A stretch of 64,000 nucleotides of DNA from Cyclina sinensis. Lineage: Eukaryota > Mollusca > Bivalvia > Venerida > Veneridae. Shown here one piece after another: positions 1 to 11,426 of this stretch. A program made the translations under genes and the position numbers. Position 1 is the first letter of the stretch; each line of letters starts with the position of its first letter. The notes under the pieces are model-generated. The model made no database searches and was not told the origin of the DNA. It saw only the letters and a program-made list of their open reading frames with translations. The stretch is from the NCBI GenBank assembly GCA_012932295.1, contig JAAONU010000019.1:20407908-20471907 (forward strand), written 5' to 3'.

Positions 1-627
1 CATAAGTAAAATATAATTTTAGTGTGTTGTGATGTGATTTATGTGATAATACATATAAACCTAGAACCTAGTGCAAAATATCTTTTGGAAATTTAAGCTG
101 CTTTCCATACCTATAACAACAACTACGATTCAGAAATAAGGTAAAAACTCACTGTTACTTGAATTCTGATATTTAAAAAGGGAAAAGAAATAAAATATAT
201 TTTATAAACGTCATATCAAAAGCTACATGTTTTAGTTTTGTTTGAAACAAATATGTATATGATTAATATAACCTAATTCAGCATTTTATTTGAAATCTTC
301 CGGCAACAATTTCCAGTCAATGAGTGCACTGTAAAATAATGTTTCTTTTTCCCGATACAAATTAATGGTGGGCATATCTGAGATGTTCGAAATTGCTCTG
401 CTCTTCTCTGAAGAAATATTCGCCTTGTAATACTATTTAGTTGATTCCATAAGAATTAACATAATAGTTGTTTTGCTTATACTCTTTATCCTGATGGACA
501 AGACTAATGTCTTTTAATTCACTTTTTACAGAAATAGAATTTAGATATTATTGTATCTTAAAGAATCTTACATTTTGTTTGTTGAAAATTCCTACATGCG
601 TTGGTATTATCTTAGAACCTTTTGAAA
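1..627. other. 5' flank of the death-fold gene
   Basis: AT-rich sequence with no recognisable gene. A possible splice acceptor (TTATCTTAG) ends at 615, just upstream of the start codon at 628, so a non-coding first exon may lie upstream. An in-frame TAG at 613-615 excludes a longer contiguous reading frame. Confidence 0.4.
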
Positions 628-2229
628 ATGGATGTAAGACAAACATCTGGTATGGGAGATATGATACAGGGAACAGAAAATTCATCGATGTCAGGCAAGA
701 AGGATGGTAAGATTCATTAAGTTATTTATAATCTTACGAACACGAAAGTCCGTAACAGAACGATGAAATGCATCTAAGAATACACAAACCAGAGCGGGAT
801 TCGAACTCCGATTTCCCGCGTGACACGCCAACGCTCTAACCACTGAGCCAAAGACTCGATTCTTTTACGGAGTTGTCAGAGGTTGTATTTATACAATTAT
901 AGGTAGGTGTGCACTAGACCGAAACAATAAAGTCATTTCAACTTTAATTTTGGGTCAGAGCTTTTATCATAATATAAAACCGTCAAACGTTTGAGCTTAA
1001 TTAAATAGCGGTCATTTGTATTGAAAATGCTGCAGGTCACTAACACATCCAACTAAAAAATAACGTTTCAGTGGTAATAAAACCTGCTAAATGTTTGATA
1101 ATTAAGTAACTGCAAAATGCATAAATTAAGAAAGTACAGTAATTATTGTAAATTATTATTTAAATGCAACTAACTACATTGTACTGAGTTGGTTTATACA
1201 AGACTCCTCGGAAAAAGGTTGTGGTGGTAAAGAACAACGTTAGTAATATTTAACAAAATAACGTTTTGTCACGTGCTGGCGCACCTGTATTTGCGTCACG
1301 GTCTTCTACAGGAATATAATTCGGGTCTATTTCTCTCAATGCTTTTTTTTTAAAACTATTTTTGCTGAATTAAACAGAACTATAAAATGTAATTAAATAC
1401 GTATAAGACAAATAAGTTGTTCGTCCAGCATGGAATTTTTGCGCTGGTTTTAGAAATTCAAAGACTAACTATGAAATTCGTAATATCACAATATTATGAT
1501 GGATTTAATAGTTTTAAATCTTTCATTTCATGAATTTCTCAAATATATCGTTTCAGTATTAGTCAGTTGATGTTGCAGTAAATAGTGAAAAAAAAAAAAC
1601 TTAAATTAAGAAATTAAAAATTAAAAATCAGTTTTTCTTCACAGTTGTGTCTTCTTTTTCCTAAAGAAATAATTCAAAATTCCTCAATGACATCCTTAAA
1701 GGAAAAACCAACAGAACATGATAATTCTAAAATCACTTTTTTTTAAATTATCATCGAAAAATTCAGCTCCTATATGTCTTCGTATAATCATAGGATGAAA
1801 TAAAATCTTTAAAATCACTGTTATAAGATTGACATCACTTTAACATCATCCTTATGTCTACATGCCTTATCGTTTATTTTAGCTTACAGCAAAATACTGT
1901 GTAATACGTCCATTCACGCCCTATCCAGGGCACTGCCACCGTCCGATGCTAACAGCCTGCTGATACTTCTGGGCGTACCGGACACGATTCGTATACAAAA
2001 TCAGATGAACCACAATGGAGATGTTGTCGCTGGTACTAATGCATCGCTAAGATACTGGATTACACAGGGGGAGTCAGGAAAACAACCAAATAAAACCAAT
2101 CTTCAGTATCTGTTTAACAATCTTCTAGATGAACTTGGGGGTCTTGGTAGACAAGACTTAAAAGCTGTGATAGAAAGAGCATTTGAGATGAACAAAAAGT
2201 TGGATAAGAACGATTTCGTTCACCTGTGA
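628..2229 (+). CDS. small death-fold domain protein, two exons
   Basis: Exon 1 is 628-706 (ATG in GAAAATGG, donor GATG|GTAAGA). Exon 2 is 1883-2229 (acceptor TTTATTTTAG|CTT, stop TGA). Exon 1 ends in phase 1 and exon 2 needs exactly phase 1, giving 142 codons (141 residues). The first ~26 residues are polar and probably disordered. The rest shows a death-fold pattern: leucine-rich LLILLGVP, then NASLRYWITQG with the buried Trp typical of death domains, then LQYLFNNLLDELGGLGRQDL and a charged final helix. Death domains act as homotypic adaptors in apoptosis and innate immune signalling. Which subfamily this is cannot be told here, and CARD or DED folds are possible. There is no enzymatic partner domain, so it would be an adaptor or regulator. 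The intron holds a SINE. The gene could have further upstream exons. Confidence 0.55.
730..930 (-). mobile_element. tRNA-derived SINE, copy 1
   Basis: On the minus strand the tRNA-like head shows an A box (TGGCTCAGTGGTTAG, about 839-853) and a B box (GAGTTCGAATCCC, about 795-807). Both flanks match the copies at 30.9 and 31.2 kb, including a tail with TCAGAGGTTGTATTTATAC. It lies in the intron of the death-fold gene. The variable middle and lack of a clean acceptor stem argue against a working tRNA. Confidence 0.75.
931..1882. other. rest of the intron of the death-fold gene
   Basis: AT-rich sequence with short A and T runs. It ends in a good polypyrimidine tract and acceptor at 1882. Nothing else was recognised. 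Confidence 0.4.
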
Positions 2230-2535
2230 TGACTGTTTTGAAATAATATTGAGCGAGTTTATAACAAGTATTTTGCGTATTATGAGAGGGTTGTGTCATT
2301 ATATTTTTATAGGATATAATGAGCAAAAACTCTCAAAGCATGTAAGGATGCGCTTTGTAAACGAACAGTTAAATAACTCTGGAACAGCTTCTTTCCACAT
2401 TACCTATCTTTGTTATTTGTGAATTTCAAATAATTGCTAAAATGCTTTATTAACCGATCCTAATATTTCGTTCTCATTTTCTGAACTGTCAAAATGACTC
2501 TTTATGTTGTACTAATGACTTCATAATATATGCAT

Positions 2536-2612
2536 CAATATTAATAAAGCGTCATATTGATAAAGCGTCATATTGATAAAGCGTCATATTAATAAAGCGT
2601 CATATTGACAAA
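2536..2612 (+). repeat. 17 bp tandem repeat carrying AATAAA
   Basis: Four copies of a 17 bp unit close to ATAAAGCGTCATATTGA. Two of them read TTAATAAAG and so supply candidate polyadenylation signals about 310 bp and 365 bp after the stop codon of the death-fold gene. Confidence 0.7.
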
Positions 2613-4540
2613 GTAAAAAGTTTAGAAAGACTGGCAAATCAAAAACCAGTAACCAGTTAAAGGTCATGTGACACGACTATAGCAACTTTGGCTATTCAAA
2701 ATAATCATAATGTACTGATTAAAATGGTTTAATTGCGAAATTATGAAAATATTGCTTTTGATAAGAAAAAACGTGTTTTTGATGATCGGCTATTTCCGTT
2801 TCGACATCGGTAGTTTCCGCTGCAATTTTTGCCTGTGACGTAGATTTATCCCTACTGTCCTAGGCAGTAGTGCAGAATTACACTGCTCATAACACATCCG
2901 TTTTTAAATGAAAAAATAACACTAAACCACAAGTGCAAGAAACAAAATAAAGGCACACTTATAAAAATAACATGCTATAAATTGTAAATTAAATAATGTG
3001 ATCACTTCTCGATTATAAGTAAATTTAAACTTTGTGCCGGGAGAACGGTTTGTAATTTTACCTTTATAAATATTAATAAATATTCCAATTTCTTCCATGT
3101 TGTGGTTCTATATAAAACTACCTCCTTCACGTTTTAACATGCTGCGTAACCATTCCTCACTTGATGTTTACGTCATAAACAAATTCTTTTTCATTTAAGT
3201 GTAGTAAATTGAAGTGAATTTAGGTAATCTATTGTGTTAACATTTGTGTCACTGGAATGGAAATTCACAGTACAGTGTATTTTCAAGTTGGGATATTGTT
3301 TGAAAAATAATAATATGGCATGTCCATCAAGTAGAAATTTGTGTCTGCTTGTAAATTTATATCCAATGAAATGTCAAAGATCCATAAATCACGCCTTATA
3401 CTGTGGGATTTATGCAAATTAACCTGTCCAAATGGGACTCTTGTATATTCTGCATAGCTGTCAAAACAAAGCAATTAACTTTTTATGACCCAATCAATGA
3501 TAGAGTTGAGAAAAATAGCAAAACTTTATGGCAAGTGATCTTATAAATTGATTGAATTACTTTTGTTCAGTCAAACTTGTGAAAACATTATGTAATAGCT
3601 TGTTCCAATTAACATGTCTGAATGATTTTTATTAAATATGCAGATACATATTTTAATTAGATAATTTTATGTAATGGATCTATTTATGATGAAAATAAAA
3701 ATCATTCGACTTCTAAATGTGAACAAATTAAAACAAAAACAAAAACAATGTGTTTGTGTTATGATTTTGACATAGTTTTTATGGCTTCTTCATATTATTT
3801 GTTCTATGATCATTATTGTTTTTTTTAAATGTTGAATGAATAAACCAAAAAAAAGGTAGGAAGTTATAATGAAAAAAGTCATAGATCTAGTCAAAGATTA
3901 CTTACACGTACCTCAGGCAAAAATATACCACAGACAAATAAGCAACACATCACTGTAAAGAGAATGTTTTTTATGGAAAAAAATCTCTCGATTGGTGTTA
4001 GTTATTCAAGTCTTCCAAAAAAATGCATCGGATAAAAATCGTTTTAGATCACTTACTTGAAAAATATCTCTAGATATTTTCACCGATGTATCATTTAATT
4101 CTACAACCCTAATTAAACTAGCCTCTATATAATATTGCTCATTGGCTTCGTAATTCCATCAACATTTCAAATTATTTATTTTAAAAAATCTTCAATGTGT
4201 ATTCATGATGTTAGCTTGACTTGTTCAATTTTGTTTTTTTACTATATTCAGTCTACATTTTCACTTTCCATCATAATTTTTAAGATTTCGTTAACAATCC
4301 AGGCAGTTGTGTCAAGTGGCAAGAGATAAATGTGCGTCACTTCCGGTTTCGCTCGTGACAGGTGCGCGCGACCAAGTGCGTAAAATATGGATTTTAATTT
4401 GCTATAAAAACACCTTTAAGATGAAAATTACCTTTGGAATTTTTTAAAAGTGTCATAGTTAGATATATAGTTTTCGCTCATATCAAAATTTCGAGGTCAA
4501 AAAATCGTGTCACATGACCTTTAAGAAATAAATGTTTCGA
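2613..4540. other. intergenic, no gene recognised
   Basis: AT-rich sequence. Only short reading frames without codon structure or family motifs are present. A small GC-richer patch at 4330-4380 contains the palindrome-like GTGCGCGCGAC. Nothing is assignable. Confidence 0.4.
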
Positions 4541-6790
4541 ATTTCGTATGGTTCACACAATTCAAGAAACAAAATACTGGCTCTCTATACACTAGTAGCT
4601 AGTAAATCTATTAACTATTTTATATTACGCCAGTATCACTTTATTTATGAAAGATTAACTCTGTATAAAAAAATGAGTAAATACATTTTATATTTCGTTT
4701 GAAGCCAGAACATTTTCACATATGAAAACATGGCTGTGTTACAACAAGTTATCATAATTTAAAATTTCCTATTATATAACGACAGAGTCTCTCCATACAT
4801 AAATGTTTGACTTTTTAAAAAGAAGTCGCATGTTGAGACATTTAATATTTCGCATTATATAACGACAGAGTCTTTCCTTACATGTATATTTGACTCTATA
4901 TAACGACAGTCCCTATACATGAATGTTTGACCCCGTAAAAACAAGTCGCAAAGTAAGACATTTAATATCCCCTATAATATAACGACAAAGTCTCTACATA
5001 CATGAATGTTTGACACTGTAAAAACAAGTTGCAAGTTACTACCTTTAATATTCCCTATTATATAACGCCAGAGTCTCTCCATACAAGAATGTTTGACTCT
5101 GTGAAAACAAGTCGAATGGTAATACCTTTAATATTCCCTATTATATAACAACAAACTCTATATACATAAATGTATTAGGCAGAAAAAGTGGTAGTTAATA
5201 CATTTAATATTCCCTATAATATAAAGACAGAGTCTGTACATTCATGGATGTTTCACTCTGTGAAACCAAGTCGCAAGTTAAAACCTTTAATATTCCCTAT
5301 TATACAACGACCGAGTCTCTACATACATGAATGTTTGATTCTGAGAAAACAAGTCGCAAGTTAATACCTTTAATAATCCCTAACATATTACGACAGTCTC
5401 TACATACATAAATGTTTTAAGCTGAAAAAGATGAAAGTTTGTACATTTAATATTCCCTATTGCATAACAACACAGTCTTTCCATACATGAATGTTTGACT
5501 ACGTAAAAACAAGTCGCAAGTTAATACATTTAATATTCCTTATTATAAAACGTCAGTCTCTACATACATGGATGTTTGACTCTGTAAAATCAAGTCGGAA
5601 GTTAATACCTTTAATATTTCGTATTATATAACGACACACTTTTACATACATGAATGTTTGACTCTGTAAAAACAATTTGCAAATTAATACCTTTAACATT
5701 CCCTATTAAATAACAACAGAGTCTCTCCATACATGAATATTTGACTTTGTGAAAACAAGTCGCAAACTAATACCTTTAATACCCTCTATTATATAACGAC
5801 TGAGCCTCTACGTACATAAATGTTTTAGGCTGAAAAAGTTGGAAGTTAATACATTTAATATTCCTATTATATAACGACAGAGTCTCTACATACATGGATG
5901 TTTAACTCTGCAAAAACAAGCCGCAAATTAATACATTTAATATTCCCTATTATATATCGACAAAGTCTCTACATACATAATTGTTTTAGGCTGAAAAAGT
6001 TGGAAGTTAATACATTTAATATTCCCTATTACATAACGACACATGAATGTATGACTCTTTTATAACTAGTCCCAAGTTAATACCTTTAATATTCCCTATT
6101 AGATAACGACAGAGTCTCTACATACATAATTGTTTTATGCTGAAAAAGTTGTAAGTTAATACATTTGATATTCCCTATTACATAACGACACTGTCTCTCC
6201 ATACATGAATGTTTGACTCCGTAAAAACAAGTCGCTAGGTAATACATTTAATATTACCTATTTTAAAAAGACTCTACATACATGAATGTTTTACTCTGTA
6301 AAATTTAAAAACAAGTTGCATATAACTACAGAGCTTGTCCACAGAGGAAAGTTTGATTCAGTATAAAAACTCATCAGTTAAGGACATTTGATATTTCTTA
6401 TTAAATAACGACAGAACCTCTCGTATATGAAAGTTTGACTCTTTTAAATTAAATAATCAAAAAATAGTTTTAACATATGCATTATGAGACTTATCACCCT
6501 AACTGTTAATCAAATACTGACATTGAACGCAACAAATATACTACTTATATGACTGACTCTATATAAGCAAGTTATCTATATACACTTTAACTTTTCGTTC
6601 AGTATAACGCCAGAACCCCCATATGCAGGAAATATTAACGCCTTATAAAAAAAGTAATACGTTTATATATTCAATGTTTCGTTTTATATGTTTTCAGAGC
6701 CTCTCCGTATATGAATGAAAGATTAGGTCTGAACAAGTAATTTAATGAAATAACTATAACGTATCATATAACGTGAGAACCTAAATTGTC
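4540..6790. repeat. satellite array of about 83 bp units
   Basis: The recurring unit contains TTTAATATTCCCTATTATAT, AACGACAGAGTCTCTACATA, CATGAATGTTTGACTCTG and AAAACAAGTCGCAAGTTAAT. Successive starts near 4961, 5044 and 5129 give a period of 83-85 bp. About 18 well-kept units lie between 4760 and 6320. Units at both ends (4540-4760 and 6320-6790) are much more diverged. A subset of units swaps the middle for a variant with GGCTGAAAAAGTTGGAAG. Confidence 0.9.
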
Positions 6791-7023
6791 ATCTCTCCTA
6801 TTAGAGATGTACGTACTACAATCGGAAATGGAGATGGACAACGGACATACTACATATATAGGAGGTTTTCTAAAAAAACGTTTAATGACTTGAAAGGCAA
6901 AGCAAATGTATTGCATTGCTTTTTTGAAATAATACACAAAAATAATCATACTTTAATATTTGACTTAATTATAGCGTTCAAGTAAATCATTCTCAGAAGT
7001 GTCGTCATCAGAACCCAGTTCTC

Positions 7024-7257
7024 TTAAAATTTGGACATTTTCTTCTTCGTTAACCTGTAATATTGTGTGTGGTTTTCCCTCAAAAGATCTGCCAGAGGCC
7101 TCTTCCGCGGTCGACGTCTTTGACTAGCTGGCTGCTGCTCCAGTTCGCTCTCACTTGAAAATGCAGCGAGACGAACTCGCATGTCCTGCGGACGGCGACC
7201 CTCCGGATTTGGCGCTGCTGTCGCGCCTGAACCAATCGCCGCTCTATGTTTCTTATG
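7024..7257 (-). CDS. possible protein-coding exon, unidentified
   Basis: This is a GC-rich island in AT-rich DNA. One minus-strand frame stays open for 78 codons, from about 7257 to a TAA at 7026-7024. It is rich in Arg, Gln and Glu (for example AAFSSESELEQQ, then RRRPRKRPL). A second frame in the same strand reads NEEENVQILRELGSDDDTSE and ends at a TAA near 6972, so the real product could switch frame through an intron with an acceptor ending TTACAG near 7053. The composition is basic, then acidic. I recognise no family. It could also be a remnant of a transposon protein. Confidence 0.25.
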   Translation of the reverse strand, partial: HKKHRAAIGSGATAAPNPEGRRPQDMRVRLAAFSSESELEQQPASQRRRPRKRPLADLLRENHTQYYRLTKKKMSKF

Positions 7258-7260
7258 TCA

Positions 7261-8300
7261 TTCTGTATTTCTGAAATATAGCATAAACCGAACTTTTTAC
7301 TAATAAATGTTTAACAAAAAGTGCAAAAACATCATAGGTAGTAACTAATGACACGTTTCCGGTGTCATTTCCTCGCGCCTCGTGCCATATCCCTGCATTG
7401 TTCTATTTTGTATCTTGTTGAAAACTAGGGTGGTCAACATGATCGATTCTCTTATCACTGTAACAGAATTCCATTTAAAAATACCCACATGCTAGTTTAT
7501 GTATAAACAGGCGGATGTAGTGGTGTTGAGTCAAAAGTACAATATTAAAGAAGAAAGAAATAGGGCAAGGTTTATACTAAGAGGTTTTATATTTAAAACT
7601 TTGGCAGAATATAATTATAAGATTATATAGTTCTTACCTTGTTGTCTCATTTTCTATATTTTCCCTTCTCTGTGATAACAATTAGCTGAAATTGTTGACA
7701 TGCAGTCCCTTAACTGTTTGTTTTAGGCTGACTGACAGAGCTCTCTGTTTCCTTGGTGAAGTCGATCTGTGTTCGCCTTATCCTATATAACCTCCGACCA
7801 TTTGCTCGGGTGAGCAAGGTAGGCCAGTAAAATTAAAAGAATTTCTTCTTCTGTAATTTTGCTGTTCTTTTCCTTCTTTGCAAAATAGTTTACTGAAAAA
7901 CATAATTCATGGATAAGATGAATGTTCATGGAGAAACAAAACACACCTAAAAATATACTAGATGGGGACCCGCGCAAGCACGGGCTTAGAGAATCTACCT
8001 ATTTGCATTAGAAAGGCATGCCTGTAGCGAGAGAATGACATGACCTAGATTATTTGTAAACTGACTAACTTACTACCCTTTATAATGTTTTCGATACCGG
8101 AATGTTCAAAAGGGCGTGTAAATTAGAATAGTGAACCGCCGCAACACGTTCAAATGCTTTTACAAGGAAAAGTGTCTTGGAAATCCAGTTGAATTATACT
8201 TCAACAACAGGCTTGACCATGTTTATAACTGTAGTAAAGTACCAGGGACGTATAAAACATGTAGATAATGTGTTTAATATTTCGTTATTCACGAACTAAT
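7261..8300. other. intergenic, no gene recognised
   Basis: AT-rich sequence with scattered short reading frames. No motif, splice pattern or repeat could be named. Confidence 0.35.
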
Positions 8301-8358
8301 CGTTGTGCCACCTTGGCGAAATCTCAAAAAATGTGTGCCACCCTCTTTAAAGACATAT

Positions 8359-8397
8359 ACAATACATTACAATACAATACAATACAATACAATACAA
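8359..8397. repeat. pentanucleotide microsatellite (AATAC)n
   Basis: A run of about seven AATAC/ATACA units. Confidence 0.85.
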
Positions 8398-8545
8398 AAA
8401 TACACAGATATACACAACAATAATTATATAACATATATCAGATTAGCGACTTCTATTAGGATGACCCATTATAGGAGACCCGGTATTCACCATCAAACGT
8501 TTGTAAGCGCATGCTTTTACTTAATATAAGAAAACAAAATTAGTT

Positions 8546-8821
8546 GTGAATTGGGAAATTGTGAATAATAGGGCATCTGCTTTCCTGTCCGATTGTAGGC
8601 GACAGTCTCCCGATCTTAACCCTATAGAGCATGTCTGGGACATGTTTGTACGTAGACTTTCTTCGCGTCCGAAACCTGTGCAGAACGTCCGTGAGCTTGC
8701 TCATGCTCTTGTAGCAGAATGGGATGCCATACCACAGGATATGATCAGACGTGTGATCAGCCGGATGCCCTGACGATGCAGAGAATGCTTAAACGCCCGA
8801 GTGGGATACACTCATTACTGA
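8546..8821 (+). pseudogene. Tc1/mariner-type transposase, C-terminal fragment
   Basis: The frame contains SPDLNPIEHVWD, the block that carries the last acidic residue of the DDE/D catalytic triad in Tc1-type transposases. It continues through VRELAHALVAEWDAIPQD to an in-frame TGA at 8771-8773. The same frame continues beyond that stop as RCRECLNARVGYTHY and ends at 8819-8821, matching the usual C-terminus of this family. The stop probably arose from CGA by C-to-T change. The N-terminal DNA-binding half and the first two catalytic Asp residues are missing, and no inverted terminal repeats were found. The copy is dead. Confidence 0.85.
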
Positions 8822-10840
8822 CACTGACTATGAAACGTTTCCAGGCTTGAATCTGCTTTTACAGACATTGGTTGTTCTCTTGTAAGACCACCATTTCAAA
8901 GTTAATTTGATAGTGTTCATATCCTGGACACTGTCCCTTTTCAGGAATGTGCCTGTTGGCGATGAAAATGCCGATTTGATTTTGTAAAAGGAACGATTTT
9001 GTTATTTCTGTAAAAGATATTCATAAATCTACTCAACGCGTATGGTATTTTATAGATTATATGAGCGCTCCTTTAATTATTTTGAGCAGTATATTTATAC
9101 CAGGTTCTCGGACCGACACATCTCAACTATTAAAAACTGAAGGCCAGTATCTTATCCTTTACACCACTTTGTCCTACTGTGTCTTTTCCAGTTTTAACAA
9201 TATACTTGTATTTTTAAAATAGAAAAATACAAAGCGTTTGGATGATTAAACAACAACCATGTACGTATAAACTTTATCAGTTTTTTTGAATTTCCGTGAG
9301 TTGTAGAGTTTTTTTCTGAAAACGAAAGTAGAGACTTGAAAATAATGTGTCATGTTTTGAAGTTTATTTTTGTTATTTCCTTTTTTCCCTTTTTATCCAG
9401 ATATGAGTTAACATTAATGGGTTTAACTGCATACAAACTAGTTTTCTGTTTGGTAGTCAAAGGAAATGCCCCATCTGTCAGCCTGAAAAGAACAATTTAT
9501 GCTAACAACTTTCAAGGAGTAGTAAGACAGGCAACTTATTTTCAGTTGCAAAGGTCTCTTTGTTTATACATATTGGGCCCATGTACCACACTAGTCAGTT
9601 ACATAGTGCAGGCTGTGGTTTTTTATTAATGATGGATGCATATATTTTTTACAGATGAGTGGTTGATTTGTAAAAATTATGAATTATGCTTCCACAGTTT
9701 GTGTTACTGCATGTATATGATAGCTTCCTGTTTAGTTAAAACTGAAAAATGCTGAATTCAAAAACATATTTTTAACTGACTTTGACCTGTGAAGAGTTAC
9801 TTTAATTGTTTCAGTGACTTATCCTGATATTACACACACTTGTAGAGATTTTTGTTGAACAAAGTTTAAGTACTACAAATTACATAGTTTGTGTTAAAGT
9901 TAATTTGAGTCATTTTAAAATGTAGGATCGCAGATAAAAAATTTAAACTGATACCCCTGTCCCCCAAAGAAAAATAAATAAATTAACATTATAAAAGTTT
10001 GCAGATTAATCTGTTAATAGTTAAAGGCAATGAGAAGTCAAACATGTACATGTATCTGACCACTTTGTCTTTACATTTTAGATTAATTGGTACCAGATAT
10101 TCAGATAGATAAGTGAAGAAGCATCAAGTGTATGTGAAATTAACCAAACAAATTGCAATATTGTGACCATAGAGATAAACCTTTTGATTATGTTGGATAA
10201 CTGCCTTTTAACTGCTGTGGTGAGTACTTTTTTTTTAGAAATATTATCTTTACAAGAGCATTTTTTTCTCATTTTCATCAAGCTTCTGCAGTTTTGTTAT
10301 ACCTTGCTTGTAGATTTATTTCAGTAGTAAATTTTGTAAGGGACTGTTAGTTGTACCCTTCTTGAGTCTTTTCATTAGAAAATTCCATGGAATGTACAAA
10401 TGTATATTACTTTCTACTTGATTCGAATACATTCAGCTGGGGTTAAAACCAGGAACTCAGTGTAGGCCATCTTTTAAAATTCTGATTTTTTATGTGAATG
10501 ATTCAAACTATCAAAACAGTACTTTTAACACAAAATTTCATGAGGAAAAATTGAGCAAAGGATTACAGAAAATAAGCTTTGAATATAGGACTCTTGACTT
10601 GTGGACATACTGCATTTTTTCACAGTCATCTTGTCCCTAAAGGTTATTTTTATGTGCATAAATATGTAGTAGATATTACTTCAGCAACTTTCTTGTTTTT
10701 TTTTTAATCAAACCATTGATAAATAGTCAAAATGTTACATTATTTATAAGAAAAGTGTTGCAGTGCCATTAAACAGAAGAACTTGGTACAGTTTTGATAA
10801 CCCTATCTAGATATATGTAATTTAGTTTGTCTTTTATTTA
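8822..10840. other. intergenic, no gene recognised
   Basis: AT-rich sequence. A 97-codon open frame at 9336-9629 shows no family motif or splice support and is treated as chance. No repeat family was recognised. Confidence 0.35.
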
Positions 10841-10843
10841 CAG

Positions 10844-10953
10844 GAAGTGGTTCTTCAAGTGTCCAGATGACTGCTGTTAGTGCTCAGTTTGATCAACAAT
10901 TTACATTTCATGCATTTCCTGCCCTTCCAGACAGGAATTCTGGCATACTTTGA
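10844..10953 (+). CDS. possible terminal coding exon, unidentified
   Basis: A strong acceptor (TTTTATTTACAG) at 10843 is followed by an open frame of about 35 codons (reads SGSSSVQMTAVSAQF, then HAFPALPDRNSGIL) ending in TGA at 10951-10953. An AATAAA lies at about 11093. Local base composition is less AT-rich than its surroundings. No upstream coding exon was found on this strand, so it could equally be an untranslated exon or chance. Confidence 0.25.
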
Positions 10954-11426
10954 ACTGTAAATCTAAGGGATAAATGAAAATTAAACTTAAAAGTGTGAAA
11001 CCTTTCAAAAGTAAAAGCTTATTTATATAGGTGACAATATAAGAACTTTTGACTGTCATAAGTACTTTCTTGTACTTTTACAATGGGAATGAATAAAATG
11101 GATATGAAAGTGGCTTACACAAGTTGATCTGAACACATTTTTTACTGGAGCTTCTGCAGTGAAGTCACTTCTTGATGAGCATTAAGGTCTGATAAGGATA
11201 AATAGAATACTTTTATAAGTATTTAACTTGTACCCAATAATGTGTAATCATGTTTAGTGCACAGATGACACAAGATAAAAATTCTTAGCAAGAGAAACTA
11301 AAGAATTAGCAGTCTTCCTGCTAAATGGTTACCTGTTATCCAGGACAATGAATACTAATTCTGTAAAACAGAAACTATAGACTATAGACTAACTTTATAT
11401 AGCTCCAAGATTTGTCATGTTTTTGG

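Noticed and set aside
791..853. tRNA gene in the first SINE
   Set aside because: A and B boxes are present, but the same body recurs at 31 kb with SINE flanks and the anticodon arm is not conserved among copies.
4540..6790. possible CRISPR array
   Set aside because: The repeats are contiguous ~83 bp units without unique spacers, in a eukaryotic context.
8305..8529. 74-codon frame over the AATAC microsatellite
   Set aside because: Half of it is the pentamer repeat translated.
9336..9629. 97-codon plus-strand frame
   Set aside because: Hydrophobic, low-complexity composition from AT-rich DNA, with no homology recognised and no splice support.
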